64,000 nt of DNA, taken from Schistosoma haematobium. Lineage: Eukaryota; Platyhelminthes; Trematoda; Strigeidida; Schistosomatidae. The translations under genes and the position numbers were made by a program. Location: positions 19,695,001 to 19,759,000 of the forward strand of contig NC_067201.1 of assembly GCF_000699445.3 (NCBI RefSeq), read 5' to 3'. The notes below the pieces were generated by a model. That model saw only the letters and a list, made by a program, of their open reading frames with translations. It searched no databases and was not told the DNA's origin. Of the stretch, positions 35,820 to 48,122 are shown one piece after another (positions within the stretch are counted from its first letter, which is position 1; each line of letters opens with the position of its first letter).

Positions 35820-37841
35820 TGTAGCGTGGAGTCGAGTTGAGGTTAACTATGAACACCGCTACCAAGAAACACGTGCCAAATAAATCAGAAGGCGAAGGTT
35901 GAACGTAACCAAAGAAACCCATAAAATCTCCGAGAAGCCAAATACCAGAAGGCAATTAATGGACCAAGTCGAGATATTTATTTGCTGGCGATCTCGTGGC
36001 ATCGAAAGGATACCGAGATCGTGCCAGGATACAACCTTGGTTACAGAAGGTAACCGAATTCGCGCGAAGTTACAATTGAAGTGTAAGTACAAGAATGGAA
36101 GCACAAAATAGCTGTCATTAGCACAGTCAAACAAAAGCACGTTAAAACAAACACTGGTACAGTTGGTTATAATAATAATTGTTTTTATTAAACCAGTCGT
36201 GTTCTCGTGATAAATGTGAGTCACTACAGGAGCCCCCGCTAGAAAGGGTTTACACTTTCGACAAATAGCGGTTTAAATCGTGGGACTGATCGGCTGACGA
36301 GCGATTGTAGGACGGAAGAATTGGCGAACAGGAAAGCGATCGTTGATCGTCGAGTTGCCAACGAAGGTCGTTTTCGGAGAACGGTACCAGGAGCGATGTG
36401 CTGTATTTGTTGCTTGAGTTGGCATGCTACACCAGAGTGGTTTGTATCCAGAATCTGAAGAGAGCGTTCGTAGGGGTCCGGACCAGAAACGCTGCAGACG
36501 TAGGACGAAACCACGTTGAGCCGATGAACCAGAAGCGACCGTAACGACCAAGTTCGAGACCAAGCGTATGCCAAGCATTCGAAACCAAAATATCGACTGA
36601 GTGCGTTGACAAGAGCATGGGTGGCCAGTCCAGCTTTCGCCAAAGTTGACTGAAGTCGACGGTACCAAACGGAGGTGGTCGAAGGCGAGGGCTCAGGAAA
36701 CAAAAAGAATATCAAAAAAGAGAAGAGTGTAGCATGCATGTAGCATAGGAATAACACTACACCGTATCGGTTGTTGACTGTGCGACTAGTCGCGGAAGCG
36801 TACGGGCAACCGTACTCGGCGACCGGAACGTGAGACGGTAGTCTCGTTCGTATCGCGTGGGCCTGTAATCTCATCCGAGGTCAGAGGCGGCGTGGTCTGC
36901 TGATCTGGACGTGAGAATGAGGTCTCAGATGTATCTAGCGTGGGACCTGAAGATGGTTTGAGGATCCCGCTAGGTTTGCTAGGTCTAGCATTGAATCTCA
37001 GGTTACCAGATAGGGCACTGTCATCGACGTGTGCTGGTTTGAGACGATCAACGCTGACGATCTCGACGCGTCCATATCGATCAACCTTGAAGGTCTTTTC
37101 GTGACGAGCGATCACGTGAAAAGGGCCTTCGTAAGGTTGTTGCCAAGGTTTGCGTACCGAATCTACTCGTACAAAAACATGTGAACAGGTAGATAACTCT
37201 CGAGAGAGAGCGACCTGTCGATGTTGTATTCGAGTTGACACCGGAGACAGCGTTCGCATAAATGCAGACAGTCGATGGACGTAGTCTGATTTACCGAAAT
37301 TAGGTCTGCTCCGTGGTGTGAAGAATTCTCCGGGCAGACGCAATGTCGTGCCGTATACAAGTTCAGTGGCGGAACATTGTATATCTGCCTTCAAGCTCGT
37401 TCGAATACCTAAGGGGACGAGCGATAAGGTTTCGTACCAGTTGTCGTTCTCGTGTGCTCGTAGAGCACTTTTAAGTTGGCAATGAAACCGTTCAACTTAA
37501 CCATTTGATGCTGGGAGGTAGACGTTAATGCGTATGCAAATGCATTCCGTACCAAGCAGCCGGGTCAGCGAGGAGAATAGTTAATAGGGGAAAATTTCTC
37601 GAATAAAGCGTGGAATTCATCATCACGCGAATAAAAAGTGACAAGGATTCGGTACACATACGTGTGAGTCTATTATATTAATTCTATTCTTATCGTTATC
37701 CGTCATGTCGAGTATATTATATATTAAAAAATATGAAAATATACGACAGACGTGGATAGATAAATCATAGACTCACCGAATTGGCTTCTTTGGAAGATTT
37801 GACCAGAAGCTGAGGCGTGATCCAAAATACGGGTCACCAAT
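35820..37841 (-). repeat. Array unit 8
   Basis: 2022 bp. GCGTATGCC (about 36565) and a private CGGCGACCGG at about 36818. Confidence 0.9.
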
Positions 37842-39862
37842 TGTAGCGTGGAGTCGAGTTGAGGTTAACTATGAACACCGCTACCAAGAAACACGTGCCA
37901 AATAAATCAGAAGGCGAAGGTTGAACGTAACCAAAGAAACCCATAAAATCTCCGAGAAGCCAAATACCAGAAGGCAATTAATGGACCAAGTCGAGATATT
38001 TATTTGCTGGCGATCTCGTGGCATCGAAAGGATACCGAGATCGTGCCAGGATACAACCTTGGTTACAGAAGGTAACCGAATTCGCGCGAAGTTACAATTG
38101 AAGTGTAAGTACAAGAATGGAAGCACAAAATAGCTGTCATTAGCACAGTCAAACAAAAGCACGTTAAAACAAACACTGGTACAGTTGGTTATAATAATAA
38201 TTGTTTTTATTAAACCAGTCGTGTTCTCGTGATAAATGTGAGTCACTACAGGAGCCCCCGCTAGAAAGGGTTTACACTTTCGACAAATAGCGGTTTAAAT
38301 CGTGGGACTGATCGGCTGACGAGCGATTGTAGGACGGAAGAATTGGCGAACAGGAAAGCGATCGTTGATCGTCGAGTTGCCAACGAAGGTCGTTTTCGGA
38401 GAACGGTACCAGGAGCGATGTGCTGTATTTGTTGCTTGAGTTGGCATGCTACACCAGAGTGGTTTGTATCCAGAATCTGAAGAGAGCGTTCGTAGGGGTC
38501 CGGACCAGAAACGCTGCAGACGTAGGACGAAACCACGTTGAGCCGATGAACCAGAAGCGACCGTAACGACCAAGTTCGAGACCAAGCGTATGCCAAGCAT
38601 TCGAAACCAAAATATCGACTGAGTGCGTTGACAAGAGCATGGGTGGCCAGTCCAGCTTTCGCCAAAGTTGACTGAAGTCGACGGTACCAAACGGAGGTGG
38701 TCGAAGGCGAGGGCTCAGGAAACAAAAAGAATATCAAAAAAGAGAAGAGTGTAGCATGCATGTAGCATAGGAATAACACTACACCGTATCGGTTGTTGAC
38801 TGTGCGACTAGTCGCGGAAGCGTACGGGCAACCGTACTCGGCGGCCGGAACGTGAGACGGTAGTCTCGTTCGTATCGCGTGGGCCTGTAATCTCATCCGA
38901 GGTCAGAGGCGGCGTGGTCTGCTGATCTGGACGTGAGAATGAGGTCTCAGATGTATCTAGCGTGGGACCTGAAGATGGTTTGAGGATCCCGCTAGGTTTG
39001 CTAGGTCTAGCATTGAATCTCAGGTTACCAGATAGGGCACTGTCATCGACGTGTGCTGGTTTGAGACGATCAACGCTGACGATCTCGACGCGTCCATATC
39101 GATCAACCTTGAAGGTCTTTTCGTGACGAGCGATCACGTGAAAAGGGCCTTCGTAAGGTTGTTGCCAAGGTTTGCGTACCGAATCTACTCGTACAAAAAC
39201 ATGTGAACAGGTAGATAACTCTCGAGAGAGAGCGACCTGTCGATGTTGTATTCGAGTTGACACCGGAGACAGCGTTCGCATAAATGCAGACAGTCGATGG
39301 ACGTAGTCTGATTTACCGAAATTAGGTCTGCTCCGTGGTGTGAAGAATTCTCCGGGCAGACGCAATGTCGTGCCGTATACAAGTTCAGTGGCGGAACATT
39401 GTATATCTGCCTTCAAGCTCGTTCGAATACCTAAGGGGACGAGCGATAAGGTTTCGTACCAGTTGTCGTTCTCGTGTGCTCGTAGAGCACTTTTAAGTTG
39501 GCAATGAAACCGTTCAACTTAACCATTTGATGCTGGGAGGTAGACGTTAATGCGTATGCGAATGCATTCCGTACCAAGCAGCCGGGTCAGCGAGGAGAAT
39601 AGTTAATAGGGGAAAATTTCTCGAATAAAGCGTGGAATTCATCATCACGCGAATAAAAAGTGACAAGGATTCGGTACACATACGTGTGAGTCTATTATAT
39701 TAATTCTATTCTTATCGTTATCCGTCATGTCGAGTATATTATATATTAAAAATATGAAAATATACGACAGACGTGGATAGATAAATCATAGACTCACCGA
39801 ATTGGCTTCTTTGGAAGATTTGACCAGAAGCTGAGGCGTGATCCAAAATACGGGTCACCAAT
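37842..39862 (-). repeat. Array unit 9
   Basis: 2021 bp. GCGTATGCC (about 38587), a private GCGTATGCGAATGC at about 39552, and the five-A run near 39749 shared with unit 2. Confidence 0.9.
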
Positions 39863-41884
39863 TGTAGCGTGGAGTCGAGTTGAGGTTAACTATGAACACC
39901 GCTACCAAGAAACACGTGCCAAATAAATCAGAAGGCGAAGGTTGAACGTAACCAAAGAAACCCATAAAATCTCCGAGAAGCCAAATACCAGAAGGCAATT
40001 AATGGACCAAGTCGAGATATTTATTTGCTGGCGATCTCGTGGCATCGAAAGGATACCGAGATCGTGCCAGGATACAACCTTGGTTACAGAAGGTAACCGA
40101 ATTCGCGCGAAGTTACAATTGAAGTGTAAGTACAAGAATGGAAGCACAAAATAGCTGTCATTAGCACAGTCAAACAAAAGCACGTTAAAACAAACACTGG
40201 TACAGTTGGTTATAATAATAATTGTTTTTATTAAACCAGTCGTGTTCTCGTGATAAATGTGAGTCACTACAGGAGCCCCCGCTAGAAAGGGTTTACACTT
40301 TCGACAAATAGCGGTTTAAATCGTGGGACTGATCGGCTGACGAGCGATTGTAGGACGGAAGAATTGGCGAACAGGAAAGCGATCGTTGATCGTCGAGTTG
40401 CCAACGAAGGTCGTTTTCGGAGAACGGTACCAGGAGCGATGTGCTGTATTTGTTGCTTGAGTTGGCATGCTACACCAGAGTGGTTTGTATCCAGAATCTG
40501 AAGAGAGCGTTCGTAGGGGTCCGGACCAGAAACGCTGCAGACGTAGGACGAAACCACGTTGAGCCGATGAACCAGAAGCGACCGTAACGACCAAGTTCGA
40601 GACCAAGCGTATGCCAAGCATTCGAAACCAAAATATCGACTGAGTGCGTTGACAAGAGCATGGGTGGCCAGTCCAGCTTTCGCCAAAGTTGACTGAAGTC
40701 GACGGTACCAAACGGAGGTGGTCGAAGGCGAGGGCTCAGGAAACAAAAAGAATATCAAAAAAGAGAAGAGTGTAGCATGCATGTAGCATAGGAATAACAC
40801 TACACCGTATCGGTTGTTGACTGTGCGACTATTCTCGGAAGCGTACGGGCAACCGTACTCGGCGGCCGGAACGTGAGACGGTAGTCTCGTTCGTATCGCG
40901 TGGGCCTGTAATCTCATCCGAGGTCAGAGGCGGCGTGGTCTGCTGATCTGGACGTGAGAATGAGGTCTCAGATGTATCTAGCGTGGGACCTGAAGATGGT
41001 TTGAGGATCCCGCTAGGTTTGCTAGGTCTAGCATTGAATCTCAGGTTACCAGATAGGGCACTGTCATCGACGTGTGCTGGTTTGAGACGATCAACGCTGA
41101 CGATCTCGACGCGTCCATATCGATCAACCTTGAAGGTCTTTTCGTGACGAGCGATCACGTGAAAAGGGCCTTCGTAAGGTTGTTGCCAAGGTTTGCGTAC
41201 CGAATCTACTCGTACAAAAACATGTGAACAGGTAGATAACTCTCGAGAGAGAGCGACCTGTCGATGTTGTATTCGAGTTGACACCGGAGACAGCGTTCGC
41301 ATAAATGCAGACAGTCGATGGACGTAGTCTGATTTACCGAAATTAGGTCTGCTCCGTGGTGTGAAGAATTCTCCGGGCAGACGCAATGTCGTGCCGTATA
41401 CAAGTTCAGTGGCGGAACATTGTATATCTGCCTTCAAGCTCGTTCGAATACCTAAGGGGACGAGCGATAAGGTTTCGTACCAGTTGTCGTTCTCGTGTGC
41501 TCGTAGAGCACTTTTAAGTTGGCAATGAAACCGTTCAACTTAACCATTTGATGCTGGGAGGTAGACGTTAATGCGTATGCAAATGCATTCCGTACCAAGC
41601 AGCCGGGTCAGCGAGGAGAATAGTTAATAGGGGAAAATTTCTCGAATAAAGCGTGGAATTCATCATCACGCGAATAAAAAGTGACAAGGATTCGGTACAC
41701 ATACGTGTGAGTCTATTATATTAATTCTATTCTTATCGTTATCCGTCATGTCGAGTATATTATATATTAAAAAATATGAAAATATACGACAGACGTGGAT
41801 AGATAAATCATAGACTCACCGAATTGGCTTCTTTGGAAGATTTGACCAGAAGCTGAGGCGTGATCCAAAATACGGGTCACCAAT
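39863..41884 (-). repeat. Array unit 10
   Basis: 2022 bp. GCGTATGCC (about 40608) and GACTATTCTCGG at about 40827, which contains the unit 2 change plus one further base. Confidence 0.9.
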
Positions 41885-42293
41885 TGTAGCGTGGAGTCGA
41901 GTTGAGGTTAACTATGAACACCGCTACCAAGAAACACGTGCCAAATAAATCAGAAGGCGAAGGTTGAACGTAACCAAAGAAACCCATAAAATCTCCGAGA
42001 AGCCAAATACCAGAAGGCAATTAATGGACCAAGTCGAGATATTTATTTGCTGGCGATCTCGTGGCATCGAAAGGATACCGAGATCGTGCCAGGATACAAC
42101 CTTGGTTACAGAAGGTAACCGAATTCGCGCGAAGTTACAATTGAAGTGTAAGTACAAGAATGGAAGCACAAAATAGCTGTCATTAGCACAGTCAAACAAA
42201 AGCACGTTAAAACAAACACTGGTACAGTTGGTTATAATAATAATTGTTTTTATTAAACCAGTCGTGTTCTCGTGATAAATGTGAGTCACTACA
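41885..42293 (-). repeat. Closing LTR of the array (outermost 5' LTR)
   Basis: 409 bp, ending CACTACA, followed by the AAGT duplication. No polypurine tract follows, so this is the true right edge of the array. Confidence 0.95.
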
Positions 42294-42297
42294 AAGT

Positions 42298-43365
42298 ATT
42301 AGGAAACGTGTATTTTTGCATAATCGTAAAAAGCAGTCAATAGTCATCTAACAAAAGTTAGATTTTTAATGATTTTCTTACGATCGTCGTTATTCATTAT
42401 TTTATAAAAGATTTGAACTTTGATTCGGCGTGGGCCAAAAGATTGCTAAATTCTGACTGCTCCAATCTGCATTTCACTTCATTATTTATCACTGAACGAA
42501 GATATCTCATTCTGTACACTGTGTTAAAAAATACACTTAATCAGCGAAATGTTACTTGATTGAAATCTTATTAATGGAACCCATCAGTTTGTTGAGTGGT
42601 GAGTTTATCAGGCTGCTTGAACAAGAAACATTACTGCTATGCGACAAAGTTAGTAAATTAAACTCAAATCAAGCAACCTATAATCAACTGCACAATTTAC
42701 TGGAACTGCTGCATTTCGATTGTACGCCTCCAAAGACCTGAAACCATGTCGTAATTAGGATAATACTTGCTCATATTGGAACATTTTACTCAAAGCCAGG
42801 GAAGTGATTTTAAATTCACTCGGTTATTTTAGGGTAATACAAGGTCGTTCACACGGTTATTTTGCTAGGAATTCAGTCATTTATTATAATCGTATAAATA
42901 TGCGCTCAGATATCATTGAATTGTTTACGTTTAATTTCGTCCACACATTTTTCTTACTAATGGAGGTACATTTAATGACTTGTTAGCTATTCACCGTAAA
43001 TCCTCGATCTTGAGGTTCAAATTTTGGGATCAAATTGGGTCCCAATTTTGGGAAAAATTTGGGCCATTTTAGGTGAGCCACTAAAGTAAGTGGCACCAAA
43101 CCTCATTATTTCATCAGACCTGGGAAATCCCCCTATATTTTTTCAAAATTTCTCTCTAACTTTAATGGAGGTCATTCGACTTTGTGGGTTTCCCCAAAGT
43201 TTGGAGATTAGGTCAATAAAATCTCAATATTCCGTAATCGTGAGGTCTTATAAAGCGGGGAAGTCATATCTCCTGGGGTCTGATTTTTACCTGGTTACAT
43301 TTTTCTTAAAATGTCTTCCTGACGATGCTCAAAAAGTGTCCCTCCCACTCACTATAGATGCATTA
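42298..43365. other. Mostly non-coding; one weak small open frame
   Basis: An ATG at 42571 opens 56 codons to a stop ending at 42741 (plus), with a leucine-rich, helix-like composition (L-L-E-Q-E-T-L-L-L). I do not recognise it. It may be chance or a short terminal exon. Confidence 0.25.
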
Positions 43366-43520
43366 AAGTAAATGGGATACGACTGAAAACCCTCGAGATC
43401 AGAGAGCTGACAAATGATATACGCCCAAGTATATTGGCTTTCTGTGAAACGTGGCTTCCAAAATGTGCCATCAACAAGGAGCCTTCTCTTCCAGCTTTTC
43501 CGTGGCGATTGTTCAATGGT
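43366..43520 (+). pseudogene. Possible LINE endonuclease fragment
   Basis: A short open stretch reading R-P-S-I-L-A-F-C-E-T-W-L, like the start of apurinic-type LINE endonucleases (an x-E-T-W-L/E-T-R block). It is bounded by stops and a frameshift, and is a different family from the other LINEs here. Confidence 0.4.
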
Positions 43521-45124
43521 ATAACCTTCAGATTATTTATATGGGCGATCACACGGTATCAGATTTTGCCCTACTCTGTCTGACTTTTATCGGTGATAAG
43601 TGCAGTTCCACAAGGCACAATCGTTAAAGGACTACTACAAAGGAATGTTACTTTAAAGGTATCCAAACTAGACGATAAACCCTACTCAGCCCTCTTGGAA
43701 GCTCCAAATTTCCAACCTGTAAAGTACAAAATGACCAAAGGGCATATAATTTATTCATCTTGTAACCTATACTCTCCACACTGACAGTTCACTAGTTGAT
43801 TTTAGTGCTAAATTACACCTAAGACAAGTTCCATTTAAAACAGAACATAAAGGAGCTTGCATATAAACCCATGCATACTTTACTTTAGTTAGAACCCTTA
43901 AACTATTGAACTCGTAATTATGGGCTATGGTAACAGTCCGTTACGCGGTGTCTTTCAAGAAAGGGCTCGAATTTTGCTTAAGTTCCGTAGGTTCCGAAAG
44001 TGACTACTTCGTTACGTTTCGATTACTACCACTACTAATGACTGACACTTTACTCCTCAGGGAAAACATCTTATAAACGGGACTTCCATTGTCAAGAACA
44101 CTCACCCAAATGTAAATCCAAGAAGACAAGTAGTTCCTTAATTCTACCAAGCAAATTTTTAGTTACCTAGCCACTTATTCTAAGTCAACAAATGTTAGTG
44201 AGGTGCCATCAAACTGTCTATGCAACAGCGATTTTGTGGTTTGGTTTATGGCTGTTAAGTTATCTTGATCCAAGTTATTTACAGAATTCATGGTACTAAC
44301 ATATGTTTACCAAAATCACCGTGTGTTTACTGGTTAACCAACCAACTTATATGTATTCTAGCGGTGTATTTTTCTACATCAATGTATACTTCAAGTTTAC
44401 TACCGTATGTTTAGCCAATTTAGTATACCTAAAGTCTAGCTCAACGTCATATTAGAACTTGAAACAATCTACTTCGGTTTGGGTAACCGGGTAGTCTCAC
44501 TTTCACACATAGAATGTGGCTCATACATAAGTATCTTGTGGGTGAGTTTACGAAGCCGATTGAAGAATAGTCCTGTAAGGAACTCAAAGCACTAAAATAC
44601 CGCAAACTATCCTGTATATATTATCTATACTCAACTGCTCTGATGGCAGTGTTATCCTTTTTGGGTAAACGACTTGTTAGGTTAAAATAGACCTGGCGAA
44701 CTACGAATACACTTTTACTTTTTGATAAAGCACTAGACTCACTAAACTTCAAATGTCTGCTCAACGTATGTGACGATAGTGGTGATCGAGTAGTAAGACT
44801 TTATGAATCATGTCTGACTCAAGATCTAAAGGAAGACGGCGAATAAACACGGCCGTACCACTGCTACTGATTCCACATCCAACTGGCGTCATCAGCTGTT
44901 GATCACGAGTATTACGAGAGCCTCAACTATAATGTGCACCTACCGACTTGGTTCTGTCGAGTGTGGATTGATACCTCGTGATATTCTGTCCGTTCGTAGC
45001 CTCTATATAATTTATACTTATGTTAACCAGCTTTGGGTTTGTATCACATATCTAAACGATCTCGGTACATAGCCTCATCAATCAACCTAAAATTCGTACC
45101 TAGTGCCCTGCATCTAACTTCAGT
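43521..45124. other. No recognisable feature
   Basis: AT-rich non-coding DNA. Short open frames without motif. Confidence 0.4.
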
Positions 45125-45800
45125 AGTACTCATCGATGGTTTCACCATATGCAAGCATTGTTTTTAAGTCATCTACTATTGAATACCACTCCGTGGATTT
45201 TATACATGTATTGATCATATTTTGTAGCCATAAAGTAATACAGGTTTCACTGTTGCTTGATATACTTGTCCTTTGGTTAGTAAACTAATATCTTGCAGTA
45301 AGCGACGCAAATTTACAAAACTAGTCATACTTTTTCAATCCATGCCGCGATTTTTTTCTCACACCAAACTACTAGATTCGGTAAACCCCCAAGTTAAGTA
45401 AAAAGTTAGTGCAGTGAACTGATTAACTCCTGGCTACCTATCTAGGAATGATTCTGATCAATATAGAAGCAACACTTTGCATTTAGATGTAGAGGATTAT
45501 ATCTCAAACATCCTTGCATTGTTACTCAAGGCTGTCACAAAGCTATGGGTTGTGTTAGCGTCTTTGCTGATTAGGACTATGTCGTCTGCATATTCTACGT
45601 CGATAAGTGATCTTTCTTGTAGAGAACCAATCCTTTAAATTTTCAACGATAAAACGTTATCTTTTAGAGAATATTTATTACAGAATTAAATAAAAGTATC
45701 CCTAACTAATAAGATATAACCAGTTTGATAGCTAATGTGATATGCACGTCCACATTCAGGTCTGAAATCAGCCTGATTCTCGCGGGTTTGAAATGGAAAG
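45125..45800 (-). pseudogene. Old, decayed LINE fragment (reverse transcriptase region)
   Basis: Aligns base by base, with many changes, to 48718-49600: TCGATGGTTTCACCATATGCAAGC, ACTTGTCCTTTGGTTAG, TGCATTGTTACTCAAGGC, ACTATGTCGTCTGCATATTC (the Y-A-D-D region) and CACGTCCACATTCAGG. No frame survives. Confidence 0.6.
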
Positions 45801-47924
45801 TGCTTTCACAACATTTTCAGGAAACCGTATCTACACTTGGGAGCCATTTAAGTTGATGCATTAATATGGATAGTAATAAATTTGTATGACGAAATTCAGA
45901 GAGACTTATGCTTATCTGATTTACCCCTGGCCCATTTTACCACTTAAACTTACCTAGAAGTCGAGGGATTTTCACAAAACTTTCAATGTTATATGTCTCA
46001 CCTCATTTGTGAAGTAAAATCAAGTCAGCGACTCTCGTCTATGTGAATAAACATATCAGTATTTTGTTGTTACAAATTTTACATGTGTCACTCTATGTAC
46101 TTTTTAAAGGTGAATCAAACCAACATCATTACGAGGTAGAATAGACGTTACTAGAACTAAGATATACATTCTAAATCACTGTCACAATTATAATTGCTTA
46201 TACCAGCTGAATTTTGATTTCGGTTTCAGAAAATCTGCTTTCACTTGTATTGGAGATCCGATTAATGATTTACTTGTGGACTTTTTGTCATAGCTTCACG
46301 TAATAAAGTTCTCCAAATGTCGTATGAAAAAGTAACTGGTATGATTCTTGCCCTATTTATTATTGAGTCGATTATTCATTCATTACTCAGTCAATGTAAC
46401 TCTCTGTGTGTTTAGCAACTGAAAAATCAGCAATATTGGTTTGAATAATAGTCATTTATTAAATCTTTAGCTTTGAAAAAATTTGTTTAGATAATTAGTG
46501 ACAAATATGACGTGTTCTTGGCTAAATCAGACTGCCTAACTCCGGATTTTTTTCAAAGTGAGCGAGATTTCTCCTTATTAGGTCACAATCTTTGACTAAT
46601 ATCGACCACCTCTTGGTTTTCACATGGATTTCACGTCTCGTGTAAAGTTTCCTTATAAAAATGAGCAGCACTTCGTCGAGTAGTGTTTTTCAACCTATAT
46701 TTCTATTTGGATCTGCTGATTTTGGTTCGTATAGCTACATGAAATATAATTTTTCTCTGGCAATTATCAATTGTTGATCTGTCATAATGACCAACCTCAC
46801 AAGACTCCGTGACCTAAGCATCCCTATGTGCATTTGAATAAATCGTGTTTCAACTGTAAATTGCTTCACTAAAAAGACTAGTTTTTATGTATCTGTTAGA
46901 CGTAAATAAAGTTCGTTACAAAACTAGTTAGGTTATTCTACTCTTTTGGTGAAACAGTGAAAAATTATTTATTGACAGAGACCTGTCTTAGTGAAGGGTA
47001 ATAACCATTTTATAGCACTGGTGTAATAACGACTAGAAGCTCATAGGCTGATCCAGTATGATGAGTAAAGCTCTTGCAAAATTAGTATAGGTTTTGTTTA
47101 CTCGGTAGAAAAAATTACATAATGTCGTTCGAATTTGTTCTCGATTTATTAAAATCTGTTTTTTTCTCCCTTTGGTTCTCCTTTCTGATATATTTTTCTT
47201 GAAAGTAAGTCTTCATTTACTAATAGTTGTCGGATCGATGGTGAATTCTTTATTATTTTTTGTTTAAGTGACTTATATCGTTATTATTTTAAGTCTTTCA
47301 ACGAAGCTTATTTCTGATGTCGAATATATGTAACATTAATTTATAGATTTAGTTACGAAACTAAAAGTAGTTTGTATTATAATCTGACAACAGTAGTTGC
47401 TGAGTAGTGCTTGTATACTCCTTCAAGAATATGCACTCCAGGACTTGTGTACCTGTCATTAAGTATATAGCGTTTAAGCCACTAATTTGAAATATAGTGG
47501 TTTAAACTTTTGAACTTCAGTAGATTCGAGTTAGAATAATTGTTCGACTGGATAAGTTTCCTATATTTAAGAACCACCTTTCAAGTGAACTTACATATGG
47601 TTTTAGTTTATTATCTTAGCTACGTACTTCAGAAATGCGAATGATCTAAAGATAATCTTGACTAGGAATTGTGACTTAGTAGTTATTTTTATTAGGCTTT
47701 AAACTAAATTTGTTTTACGCTAGCTGCAAATACTACTGACGGTAACTAAAAGTAATCTTTGGAAGATGAACTATAATTCGACTTTTACTATAGACTGAAA
47801 TAAGTCATATTTAATGAACAGATAACACTGATATTTCCATATTGCTTTTAAACGTGTAGTTCCCCTGTGGTTATTTTATTACTGGTCGCTTCCGATCACT
47901 CATCTATTCACGCTTAAATGCCTT
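45801..47924. other. No recognisable feature
   Basis: AT-rich, stop-dense on both strands. Confidence 0.4.
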
Positions 47925-48122
47925 GGTACGGTCGAGGATGGGAAGATTTCCCTCTACCTCTCATAGCCACGCGTAAACATCCACTGACAGGAAAGTCCTA
48001 CTCAGTGCTTTCTCTCACGACGGGTGTTGTTTACGAAATGAAGAGGACAAAAAGCGAATGTCCGATGCTTTAACCGGTTTGGTGGACACGGAGGGTCCAC
48101 CTAGGGGAGTTGGAATACCCTT

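Larger units (their letters stand above)
21667..42293 (-). mobile_element. Tandem array: ten deleted Gypsy units sharing eleven LTRs
   Basis: Ten head-to-tail units of 2021-2023 bp, plus a closing LTR. LTR starts are 21667, 23690, 25711, 27733, 29755, 31777, 33799, 35820, 37842, 39863 and 41885; each LTR is 409 bp (TGTAGCG...CACTACA). Each internal part (about 1613 bp), read on the minus strand, runs: primer-binding-like TTGGTGACCC two bases from the LTR, leader, short reading frame, the second half of integrase, 3' UTR, and polypurine tract AGCGGGGGCTCC next to the following LTR. Capsid, protease, reverse transcriptase, RNase H and the first half of integrase are absent. Only the two outer edges have a duplication: AAGT at 21663-21666 and at 42294-42297. 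Inner LTRs have none. Units differ from each other by only a handful of bases. Confidence 0.95.
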
